A stretch of DNA of 64,000 bases from Chrysoperla carnea. Its lineage: Eukaryota; Arthropoda; Insecta; Neuroptera; Chrysopidae. Within the stretch, counting starts at the first letter, position 1. Every line of letters starts with the position of its first letter. The DNA lies in assembly GCF_905475395.1 (NCBI RefSeq), contig NC_058337.1, positions 84,004,368 through 84,068,367 of the forward strand. Direction: 5' to 3'. Made by a program: the position numbers and the translations under genes. This document shows, piece after piece, positions 11,101 through 19,181 of the stretch. The notes below the pieces were generated by a model. That model made no database searches and was not told the DNA's origin. It saw only the letters and a list, made by a program, of their open reading frames with translations.

Positions 11101-14100
11101 ATAACAGGAGTTATATGTAAAAATTTTCAATCTCATGGTATTTTTTAAGGCAATGGTACTTTTGTTCTTGGTCAGGAACAAGATGTACAAGGTGGAAAGT
11201 TCAGTCAAGCTGAATCATTTACAGGAAAAATGACAAATTTAGATATGTGGTACCGTACTTTAAATCAGAATGAAGTTTTGAAATTTTATGAAACTTGTCA
11301 TCCATATTATGGAAACCTTTTATTTTGGGGCGAAATAAGATCATACATCAGTGGAAACGTACAGGTATTACTATACTGTATTCACAACAGTTTTTTTGTC
11401 TTATTTGATCAAAATCTGTTTCCCAAATTTACAGATTGAACATTGGCCATTTTGTGGAATTTGCGTTGCACCGAAATCAATAAAAAATGGCGTGGTAATT
11501 GTTGAAAATAATGTGGCCACGTATACTTGTCGAAGTGGATTTAGATTATATTACAAAGGAACTTATCATGATCAAATATCGCGTATTTGTACAAAGACTA
11601 CCGAATGGGAAGGAATTATTGAGCCAACATGTCAAAGTAAAAATAAATCGGCAAATAAAAAAGATGTCCTAAGCTTAATGAATTAATTTTTTTTGTAGTT
11701 GTTGAATGTAATTACCCGAACATGGTTGAAAATGGATTCTTTATTGGATCTCATTTCGAATATGGTAATACCATAATTTATCATTGTAATGAGGGATATA
11801 GGTTGGTTGGAGAGCTTGTGTTGCATTGTTTGGAAAGCGGACATTGGTCTTCGCCTCCCCCTTATTGTTTAGGTAAAAACATCCATTGCATAAATATGAT
11901 TTAGACTAAGTAAATTTTCCGCCTCAAGTTTCATAATATCTTCTTTTTTTTTTGGAGTTGGTTAAAAACTATAAAACAAACAAAAAATTTTTAGATAGAA
12001 TTATTTGTAGGTCCACAGTGTCCCAGTTTGGAGCAGCCAGGAAACAGTAGAATGACAATATTTCTCTATAAAAGGTCACATATTATAAAAAATACTTTTG
12101 ATGTGGGTACAAAAATTGAATTTAAATGTTTGGATGGTACTTACCTTGAAGGTGAAAGTTTGATAACTTGCATGGAAAATGGTAAAAATTTATTTTAATA
12201 ATTAGAATAACAAGAGTTTTAATAATATTTTCTATTCAGAAACTTGGAGCTCTAATGTTCCTATGTGCAAAGAAATCATCGTGGACAACACCGAATCTTT
12301 CAAAGTTAGAAATTCTGTCAATTCAAAACAAACAACATTAATAGCTGGCAAAGAGTTAAAGTTTGATTTTAAACTCTCAACGATTAAACCTATTGCCACA
12401 GAAAAAGTTATCCATTCCAATATATTAACAGAATCGACATTTGCTTCAACTGACCAACAAATGGACGATTTCAGGTCCTCAACAAATACAGATATTGTGA
12501 CGGATAAAGTTTTAACTAGTGACAAATCGACAGAATCGATATTTACTCCAACCGACAAGCAAATGGAAGATTTAAGACTCTCAACAACTACAGAAATTGT
12601 GCAGGAAAAAGTTTCAATTTCCAGTGAATCGGCAGAGTCGTCAGATACCACAACTGATCGACAAATGAACGATTTCAGTTTCTCAATAAATACAAATATT
12701 GTAACAGAAAAGTTTTTAATTTCTAGTAAATCAACGGAATCCAAATTTACCACAACCGACAAACCAATGGATGATTTTAGGCTTTCAACGAATAATGACA
12801 TTACAATGACAACAGAATCGTCATTCACAACAACGGACGAAGTTTACTATTCTAGACTTTCAACGACCAAACAAAATTTTACGAATGTTTTAAGGATTTT
12901 AGCTGTTACAGCAATCGATAATGTAACTGAGACTACTAGTCATAGAACAATTTATTCTGAAATTGTGTCAGAAAATGTTCCTGCGACAATTACTACTCAA
13001 ATTAACGAGTTACCTGAGATATTTTCAATAGATGACGTGGCGATTACTGACGAAGATTATTCAACCATAATGATGAATACAGTAATGGAGCCCGTATTTT
13101 GTGAAAGTACTATTTTGCCCCAAAATCCCTTACATACTACGTTCTTAATCGAAAATTTACATCCTACTTATGAAGTTGGAACAAAATTGGAGTTTCAATG
13201 TCAACCCGGTTTTAAATACGTAACTGTAAACTTTACTGAATGTTTAGCGAATGGGTTGTGGAGTATAAATGAATATTTTTGTAAACGTAAGTTTATTTTA
13301 ACAATTTTTAAATTTATTATACGTGTGAAAGAAGGGAAACATGGGACTTTTTTCTACTATGTATTTCTACATTAGCCCCAATGTATCGAACAAAGACAAA
13401 AATAGGAAATGTGAAGAAAATTCACTCATTTTTTTATGATAGGGTTGAAGTTTTACCATAAAGTGTAAACTCAGGTATTGGGGGTAATATGTCTGGCCTT
13501 CCCCATCCAAAAGTGGAGTAGATAATGCAAAAGTGGCCATGAAATATAATTTAAAAGCGCGTTATTCATAAAATAATTAAGAGATCAAGAAAAACTTATG
13601 TATACTTCATATGCATTTTTATCTTAAGAATTTTCTGCACTCGTGCAAAGTTCTGTGACTCTAAGCAGCATTTATTTTTAAATATTTTTAGCTATAGTAT
13701 GCAAATTACCACCTAGACCAAAAGTAATGGTGTTACTTAACGAGAAAAGTTCATATAAAACCGGTGATATTGTAAATTATGCATGTAACGATGGATTTAA
13801 GGGATATGGAAAAGGCAGCATACGATGTTTACCTTCTGGAAGTTGGACAAGAATTCTACTCCGATGTGCAAGTAATTATGTAGTTTTACAAATAATCTTA
13901 AATATCTCTAAATTATTGTTTTCGTGATTTTAGAGATAAGTTGTGGGAAACCAAAGTTATTAAAAGAGGCGAGGATAATTGGCAACTCATTTTTGTACAT
14001 GGATACAGTTAAAATAGAATGTTTGGAATATTCAACGAAGAAAGTGTTTGAGATACAATGTTATCCAAATGGAAAATGGATGCCCAACGTAGAATGTTAG
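697..14100 (+). CDS. SVEP1-like: SVEP1/polydom-like extracellular mosaic protein, 3' part (22 exons)
   Basis: Spliced gene, partial at the 5' side. Exons read from GT-AG sites: 697-879, 1538-1756, 1914-2108, 2166-2270, 3218-3370, 3996-4117, 4380-4491, 4547-4771, 5450-5538, 6246-6681, 7470-7631, 8216-8981, 9361-9607, 9668-9777, 10355-10527, 11150-11364, 11435-11636, 11699-11872, 12011-12181, 12240-13286, 13692-13871, 13934-14100 (TAG stop). Phases agree at every junction: after the two bases that complete a split first codon, 5,451 nt give 1,816 residues plus stop. Domain order is three sushi, two HYR, sushi, linker, GCC2/GCC3, six EGF, pentraxin, six sushi. That is the order in vertebrate SVEP1, a secreted adhesion protein. 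The vWA domain and signal peptide expected at the N terminus lie outside the window. No later EGF or long sushi array follows, so this form is shorter than vertebrate SVEP1. Orthology is inferred from architecture, not from a search. Confidence 0.85.
2166..4491 (+). CDS. SVEP1-like: Exons for two HYR domains
   Basis: Four exons (2166-2270, 3218-3370, 3996-4117, 4380-4491) encode two hyalin-repeat (HYR) domains of immunoglobulin-like fold, two exons each. Both begin with D-I-x-P-P and a cysteine-containing strand. Both have the central W-x-x-x or I-I-W-E-E-P stretch and end with the HYR hallmark G-x-x-x-V-x-Y-x-A-x-D-x-x-x-N-x-x-x-C. In the two copies this is K-T-V-I-T-Y-L-A-M-D-A-F-K-N-K-A-T-C and T-P-V-K-Y-V-A-T-D-L-A-N-N-T-N-E-C. 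The 947-bp intron between the first two exons contains an inserted HINE-type repeat (about 2408-2966). The third exon is the one present a second time, inverted, at 1-102. Confidence 0.85.
2408..2966 (+). mobile_element. HINE/Helentron-type non-autonomous element, copy 1
   Basis: Member of a four-copy family. It has a 5' ATACCATGTATA, a central GTCT/GTCC microsatellite (about 2540-2560), the inverted partner TATACATGGTAT near the 3' end, and then a 3' hairpin AACAATT-N9-AATTGTT. It lies in an intron of the SVEP1-like gene and is the most diverged copy. The layout resembles Helentron-derived HINE (DINE-1-like) elements. The class assignment is inferred from structure. Confidence 0.65.
3651..4097. 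repeat. Right arm of the inverted duplication
   Basis: Partner of 1-443. It contains the end of an intron and most of exon 3996-4117 of the SVEP1-like gene. Confidence 0.85.
4547..4771 (+). CDS. SVEP1-like: Exon for sushi domain 4
   Basis: A single phase 1-1 exon encodes a six-cysteine sushi domain (STCEPIS... to ...IPDC). It has an unusually long acidic and asparagine-rich insertion (DDDDIN, then several N and S residues) between the central cysteine pair and the fifth cysteine. In SVEP1 one sushi also sits directly after the two HYR domains, which supports the assignment. Confidence 0.8.
5028..5127. repeat. Two-copy tandem duplication (~60-bp unit)
   Basis: A block of about 40 bp ending CTATCATTTTGGCATC occurs at 5028-5068 and again at 5089-5127, in a SVEP1-like intron. 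Confidence 0.7.
5217..5345 (+). mobile_element. Interspersed repeat with GGTTGC-CAAA-GCAA hairpin, copy 1
   Basis: Contains GAAGAGGGTTGCCAAAGCAA followed by GAAACCGGTCTAGC, and ends with a stretch ending GATATATTTTAACAAAATGT. The same unit is found inverted at 9863-10000 and in part at 21376-21497. Confidence 0.65.
5450..6681 (+). CDS. SVEP1-like: Exons for linker region with a furin-like basic site
   Basis: Two exons (5450-5538 and 6246-6681) encode about 175 residues between sushi 4 and the cysteine-rich repeats. Four cysteines are spaced as C-x16-C-x8-C near the domain start and one near the end. After residue 50 or so there is a strongly basic run, LRRKRDSQNMNKRRSR. R-R-K-R matches the furin/proprotein-convertase consensus R-x-[KR]-R. 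Vertebrate SVEP1 has a comparable basic stretch in this linker. Cleavage here is an inference from the motif. The 707-bp intron between the exons hosts a TA-flanked MITE (5611-5894). Confidence 0.75.
5611..5894. mobile_element. TA-flanked MITE with long inverted repeats
   Basis: A 284-bp element. The left end TACCTCCCTGGTGGAAAAAA mirrors the right end, which read in reverse is TAGAGCCCTGGTAGAAAAAA. Inverted similarity runs about 130 bp into each side and covers most of the element, so it would fold into one hairpin. Outer TA dinucleotides suggest Tc1/mariner-type insertion. Confidence 0.75.
7470..8450 (+). CDS. SVEP1-like: GCC2/GCC3 (ephrin-receptor-like) cysteine-rich repeats
   Basis: Exon 7470-7631 and the first 235 bases of exon 8216-8981 encode two GCC2/GCC3 modules. 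Each starts with C-P-x-G-T and contains the C-x-x-C-P-x-G-x-[FY] and final C-P motifs (LCQSCPIGYF...KCEKCPLLT and CNKCEIGFYQ...YCVQCPQNMT). The second copy carries a basic insert (about 25 residues rich in K and N) after CPPGTSARKR. The intron between the exons contains a TTAA-flanked piggyBac-like MITE (7673-8137). Confidence 0.8.
7673..8137. mobile_element. piggyBac-like MITE with TTAA target sites
   Basis: A 465-bp element with TTAA at both ends. Terminal inverted repeats begin TTAACCCTTCAGAACGG on the left and, in reverse, TTAACCCTTCAGACTGG on the right. TTAA duplication and CCCT-starting ends are typical of the piggyBac superfamily. The interior has no convincing coding content. Located in the intron between the two GCC2/GCC3 exons. 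Confidence 0.75.
8216..9607 (+). CDS. SVEP1-like: Exons for six EGF-like domains
   Basis: Exon 8216-8981 carries EGF 1-4 and the first half of EGF 5. Exon 9361-9607 completes EGF 5, adds EGF 6 and starts the pentraxin domain. Each EGF shows six cysteines with the C-x-C-x8-C ending. The apparent TAA at 8983-8985 is intronic: a donor at 8982 (AA|GTAATT) joins in phase 2 to an acceptor at 9360, restoring NSYKCECPLGFEGPNC across the junction. No clear D-x-[DN]-x-C calcium-binding consensus precedes the domains, so these look like non-calcium EGF modules. The SVEP1 cluster before the pentraxin domain also has six EGFs. Confidence 0.88.
9500..11364 (+). CDS. SVEP1-like: Exons for pentraxin / laminin-G-like domain
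   Basis: The domain spans the end of exon 9361-9607 plus 9668-9777, 10355-10527 and 11150-11364. Seen motifs are LSFSQSSITDFVKL at the start, CLWIQT, GRWHFLCITWSS with VDGEL, and GTFVLGQEQDVQGGKF followed by GKMTNLDMW. The pentraxin signature H-x-C-x-[ST]-W-x-S is nearly kept, but its histidine position is phenylalanine (F-L-C-I-T-W-S-S). The intron 10528-11149 holds an inverted-repeat element (10763-11090), and intron 9778-10354 holds a reverse-oriented copy of another repeat. Confidence 0.87.
9863..10000 (-). mobile_element. Interspersed repeat with GGTTGC hairpin, copy 2
   Basis: Reverse-oriented copy of 5217-5345 in the pentraxin-region intron. Here the hairpin GGTTGC-TTTG-GCAACC is perfect. 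Confidence 0.65.
10763..11090. mobile_element. Inverted-repeat element with GTCG-CTGATCACGA core
   Basis: A left arm near 10770-10830 (core CACTGATCACGAT) and a right arm near 10999-11075 (ATCGTGATCAACGACC) are inverted relative to each other. A third copy of the arm, in the same direction as the left one, lies between them (10913-10975, CGCTGATCACGATTC). The same three-arm layout appears at 47640-48155. Confidence 0.6.
11435..14100 (+). CDS. SVEP1-like: Exons for the C-terminal six sushi domains and stop
   Basis: Exons 11435-11636, 11699-11872, 12011-12181, 12240-13286, 13692-13871 and 13934-14100 encode six four-cysteine sushi modules. The third is split between exons 12011-12181 and 12240-13286. 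The latter exon also carries a long Ser/Thr-rich insert before the fourth module begins (FCESTIL). The last module ends WMPNVEC followed directly by TAG at 14098-14100, so the protein ends on the final sushi cysteine with no tail. No AATAAA lies between the stop and the satellite array. The first one downstream (about 14439) is inside the first satellite monomer. Confidence 0.87.
12398..12805 (+). repeat. Coding tandem repeat, 4 x 102 nt, Ser/Thr-rich (mucin-like)
   Basis: Inside exon 12240-13286, units start at 12398, 12500, 12602 and 12704, exactly 102 nt apart, so 34 residues each. The consensus is roughly [TQ]EKV-x-x-S-x-x-[ST]-x-ES-x-x-TTD-x-Q-M-x-D-F-x-x-ST-N-T-x-I-V. A fifth degenerate, shorter unit follows. 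High Thr/Ser content suggests an O-glycosylated spacer between sushi modules. The length is a multiple of three, so copy-number changes keep the reading frame. Confidence 0.85.
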
Positions 14101-14175
14101 AGTATTTTTATAACTTGATTTTGCAAAATAATAATACCTAATAATAAGTTATTTTATGTTTTTTTTTTTTTTTTT

Positions 14176-17100
14176 ATCTATCACATCCAAATTTTATCCA
14201 ATTTTGATAAACTAAATATGTAATTCTCCTAAATTTGGGCCAAAATTTTCAAATTTGTGGTCAAAATTAACCTAGCTCTAATAGCTTTTAAGAATATGGA
14301 GTCCAGGTCCCGCAATTAGGCACATAAGTGATAGCTAGCGAAAAACTGACATTGCAGCTGAAAAGAATGACCCAAAATTAGTGGGTTTCAACAAAAATTC
14401 CAATAAGATCGGATAAAATTTACCTGTGTTATCAAGAAAATAAAATTTTTAAACTTTATGACGTCATCAGAATCCAAAAAATTTAATTTTGCTCTATCAC
14501 ATTCAAATTTTATCCAATTTTGATAAACAAAGTATGGAATTCTACTAATTTTGGACCATACTTTTCAAATTTGTGGTCAAAATTAACCTAGCACTAATAG
14601 GTTTCAAGAATTTGGAGTCCAGGACCCGCAATTAGGCACATAAGTGATAGCTAGCGAAAAACTGGCATTGCAGCTGAAAACAATGACCCAAAATTAGTGG
14701 GTTTCAACAAAAATTCCAATTTGATCGGATAAAATTTACCTGTGTTATCAAGAAAATAAAATTTTTAAACTTTATGACGTCATCAGAATCCAAAAAATTT
14801 AATTTTGCTCTATCACATTCAAATTTTATCCAATTTTGATAAACAAAGTATGGAATTCTACTAATTTTGGGCCCTACTTTTCAAATTTGTGGTCAAAATT
14901 AACCTAGCACTAATAGGTTTCAAGAATTTGGAGTCCAGGTCCCGCAATTAGGCACATAAGTGATAGCTAGCGAAAAGCTGACATTGCAGCTGAAAAGAAT
15001 GATCCAAAATTAGTGGGTTTCAAAAAAAATTCCAATAAGATCGGATAATATTTACCTGTGTTATCAAGAAAATAAAATTTTTAAACTTTATGACGTCATC
15101 AGAATCAAAAAAATTTAATTTTGCATTATCACATTAAAATTTTATCCAATTTTGATAAACTTAGTATGGAATTCTACTAAATTTGGGCCATAATTTTCAA
15201 ATTTGTGGTCAAAATTAACCTAGGTCTAATAGGTTTCAAGAATTTGGAGTACAGGTCCCGTAATTAGGCACATAAGTGATAGCTAGCGAAAAACTGACAT
15301 TGCAGCTGAAAAGAATGACCCAAAATTAGTGGGTTTCAAAAAAAATTCCAATAAGATCGGATAATATTTACCTGTGTTATCAAGAAAATAAAATTTTTAA
15401 ACTTTATGACGTCATCAGAAACAAAAAAATTTAATTTTGCATTATCACATTCAAATTTTATCCAATTTTGATAAACTTAGTATGGAATTCTACTAAATTT
15501 GGGCCATAATTTTCAAATTTGTGGTCAAAATTAACCTAGGTCTAATAGGTTTCAAGAATTTGGAATACAGGTCCCGTAATTAGGCACATAAGTGATAGCT
15601 AGCGAAAAACTGACATTGCAGCTGAAAAGAATGACCCAAAATTAGTGGGTTTCAAAAAAAATTCCAATAAGATCGGATAAAATTTACCTGTGTTATAAAG
15701 AAATCAAAATTTATAAACTTTATGACGTCATCAGAATCCAAAAAATTTAATTTTGCTCTATCACATTCAATTTTTATCCAATTTTGATGAACAAAGTATG
15801 GAATTCTACTAAATTTGGGCCATACTTTTCAAATTTGTGGTCAAAATTAAACTAGCTCTAATAGGTTTCAAGAATTTGGAGTCTAGGTCCCGCAGTTAGG
15901 CACGTAAGTGATAGCTAGCGAAAAACTGACATTGCAGCTGAAAAGAATGACCCAAAATTAGTGGGTTTAAAAAAAATTCCAATAAGATCGGATAATATTT
16001 ACCTGTGTTATCAAGAAAATAAAATTTTTAAATTTAATGACGTCATCAGAATCCAAAAAATTTAATTTTGCTCTATCACATTCAAATTTTATCCAATTTT
16101 GATAAACAAAGTATGGAATTCTACTAAATTTGGGCCCTACTTTTCAAATTTCTGGTCAAAATTAACCTAGCTCTAATAGGTTTCAAGAATTTGGAGTCTA
16201 GGTCCCGCAGTTAGGCACGTAAGTGATAGCTAGCGAAAAACTGACATTGCAGCTGAAAAGAATGACCCAAAATTAGTGGGTTTCAAAAAAAATTCCAATA
16301 AGATCGGATAAAATTTACCTGTGTTATCAAGAAAATAAAATTTATAAACTTTATGACGTCATCAGAATCAAAAAAATTTAATTTTGCATTATCACATTCA
16401 AATTTTATCCAATTTTGATAAACTTAGTATGGAATTCTACTAAATTTGGGCCATAATTTTCAAATTTGTGGTCAAAATTAACCTAGGTATAATAGGTTTC
16501 AAGAATTTGGAGTACAGGTCCCGTAATTAGGCACATAAGTGATAGCTAGCGAAAAACTGACATTGCAGCTGAAAAGAATGACCCAAAATTAGTGGGTTTC
16601 AAAAAAAATTCCAATAAGATCGGATAATATTTACCAGTGTTATCAAGAAAATAAAATTTTTAAACTTTATGACGTCATCAGAATCAAAAAAATTTAATTT
16701 TGCATTATCACATTCAAATTTTATCCAATTTTGATAAACTTAGTATGGAATTCTACAAAATTTGGGCCATAATTTTCAAATTTGTGGTCAAAATTAACCT
16801 AGGTCTAATAGGTTTCAACAATTTGGAGTACAGGTCCCGTAATTAGGCACATAAGTGATAGCTAGCGAAAAACTGACATTGCAGCTGAAAAGAATGACCC
16901 AAAATTAGTGGGTTTCAAAAAAAATTCCAATAAGATCGGATAATATTTACCTGTGTTATAAAGAAATCAAAATTTATAAACTTTATGACGTCATCAGAAT
17001 CCAAAAACTTTAATTTTGCTCTATCACATTCAAATTTTATCCAATTTTGATAAACAAAGTATGGAATTCTACTAAATTTGGGCCCTACTTTTCAAATTTG

Positions 17101-17570
17101 TGGTCAAAATTAACCTAGCTCTAATAGGTTTCAAGAATTTGGAGTCTAGGTCCCGCAGTTAGGCACGTAAGTGATAGCTAGCGAAAAACTGACATTGCAG
17201 CTGAAAAGAATGACCCAAAATTAGTGGGTTTAAAAAAAATTCCAATAAGATCGGATAATATTTACCTGTGTTATCAAGAAAATAAAATTTTTAAACTTTA
17301 TGACGTCATCAGAATCCAAAAAATTTAATTTTGCTCTATCACATTCAAATTTTATCCAATTTTGATAAACAAAGTATGGAATTCTACTAAATTTGGGCCC
17401 TACTTTTCAAATTTCTGGTCAAAATTAACCTAGCTCTAATAGGTTTCAAGAATTTGGAGTCTAGGTCCCGCTGTTAGGCACGTAAGTGATAGCTAGCGAA
17501 AAACTGACATTGCAGCTGAAAAAAATAAGCCAAAATTATTGGGTTTCATAAAAAATTCCAATAAGATCGG
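14176..17570. repeat. Satellite array, ~316-bp monomers, about 10.7 copies
   Basis: The invariant TGACGTCATCAG block recurs at 14460, 14776, 15092, 15408, 15724, 16039, 16355, 16671, 16987 and 17302, so the monomer is 315-316 bp. It begins about 75 bp after the SVEP1-like stop codon. Monomers 15092-16354 and 16355 to the end form two copies of a 1,263-bp four-monomer unit. Every monomer contains the palindrome TGACGTCA, a GCTAGC site and an AATAAA-containing stretch. Confidence 0.95.
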
Positions 17571-18915
17571 ATCAAATTTGAGACCTATTTGGCGTAAAAT
17601 TATTCAAAAAACCAAAAGTAGCATCTTAGTTATTAGCCGGCTCAAAAAAATTTACATTTGCTGGCAATTCAAAAGAAAATTGATTTTAAATATGTTGGAC
17701 TGATTTTTGCTTGTTAAACTCTTGAATCTTATTAAAAGATGTTTTAAGAACTTATAATATATATAAAAATAAAAAAATAATAATAAAACTCAAAATTTTT
17801 CGAGTGCCTCCGATGTGCTTCACTAGCAGACGATATGTATATAGAGTCCTAGAAGTATTAGGTTATATAGTTATAAATCTAACATAATTAGATAAGTTAA
17901 AAACAAAAATGGTTTCTAAAATAAATTTATATTTATACAAAATATGTTAAATAAATTTTACAAAACTTACTAATAATTTTTCGCATATGTAACTATGAAT
18001 TGCTTTAAGTGTCTTTAAAAATCAATTTTTACTACTTTACGTAAAGTTTTAATTAAGTAGGGATTTGCTTAAAGTGCCAAAATTTGTAACGCTTTTAAAA
18101 ATAAAATATCTATTAGACCCAATTTTTGTAATTTTTCAGAAAGAAAAGTAGCATTTAGCTTATTAAATTCGTTTATTATCTTAGTTACACGCGTTACACG
18201 AATTACATTAAAATTTCAATTTATTTAATTATACTTATTCGAAAGAAAATATTATAATCAACACATAAACATCTATGATGTAATGCACATTCATGAAAAG
18301 TGGCTTGTGCCGAACGGGTTCGCCGGACGAGTTTTCCAATTTTTGGTAAACCTAGATTTTTACTTGCTTATAAAAATAAACTTTTAATTATACTTTAAAT
18401 GTTTGTATGTATGCTATTGGTGTTCATTGATTAGATCTATGAACTTGACTTAAGATTACAGAAAAGTAAAAAATAAGTTAAGAATTTGACAAATACATTA
18501 AGTCAAATGAAGAATTGGAATCAAAAAGTTTTTCAATCAAGAATGACTTACATGTTTGTTTAAAGTAACTAAAATTTATAATAGCTCTTTGCTGCTAAAA
18601 TCATACACTCTTTCTTTATAAATCATTACGTCATTTTTGTTTATTTATGCCAGACTCTGTTTATGAAATCATTTTTTTATTGTTGCCCGCAAAATGCATT
18701 TAAACTTCACGTAATTTTGATTTTTTTCAATTATCATGCAGTGCAAAACAATTTTGTGCTAAGTTCATAGGTTTATCTTTATTGCAACTAAACAAAGGCC
18801 AGAAAGCCAGTGGAGTAGATAAGCAAAAATTGTTAGTCAATACATAACTGTGGAGACTGACTAACAACATATTATATGTTACTCGTTTTAATATTTTTTG
18901 TACATTGAGTGAGAC
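17571..18915. other. Intergenic stretch without gene
   Basis: AT-rich unique-looking DNA. A small CpG-containing patch (18317-18340, CGGGTTCGCCGGACGAG) has an inverted, imperfect partner near 19258-19280. No coding region seen. Confidence 0.5.
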
Positions 18916-19173
18916 CATGGAGGTTATAAAGAAGGAGAACGATCGCTATGTAATAAAGCATTAGCGCACCTGTCAGACTGTCCCTGAAAATTTGTAGAAT
19001 TAATAGTTCATTTTTCAGCTACCAGCTGCGCTGTCGTCGGTAAGTAGTATATTAGCGCACAACAGCCCGCATTTAATGAGACAACTTAGCGATCCCAGCG
19101 CCTCACTTATTTGTCCATATTTTGGGGACAATATTTTCTATTGCGATCGTTCTCCTTCTTTATAACCTCCATG
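18916..19173. mobile_element. Intact MITE with 31-bp perfect TIRs and 8-bp target duplication
   Basis: A 258-bp element. The left end CATGGAGGTTATAAAGAAGG continues to GATCGC (18916-18946). The right end is its exact reverse complement (19143-19173). The direct repeat AGTGAGAC flanks it on both sides (18908-18915 and 19174-19181). An 8-bp duplication fits hAT or P superfamilies; the CATG start is more P-like, so the superfamily is left open. Confidence 0.9.
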
Positions 19174-19181
19174 AGTGAGAC

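Noticed and set aside
12232..12828. A 198-codon minus-strand open frame
   Set aside because: It is the antisense shadow of the Ser/Thr repeat exon. Its repetitive hydrophobic sequence is simply the complement of the plus-strand repeats.
14176..17570. A CRISPR array, because of the regular spacing
   Set aside because: Whole 316-bp units repeat with no short repeat and unique spacer pattern, and the genome is clearly eukaryotic. It is a satellite.
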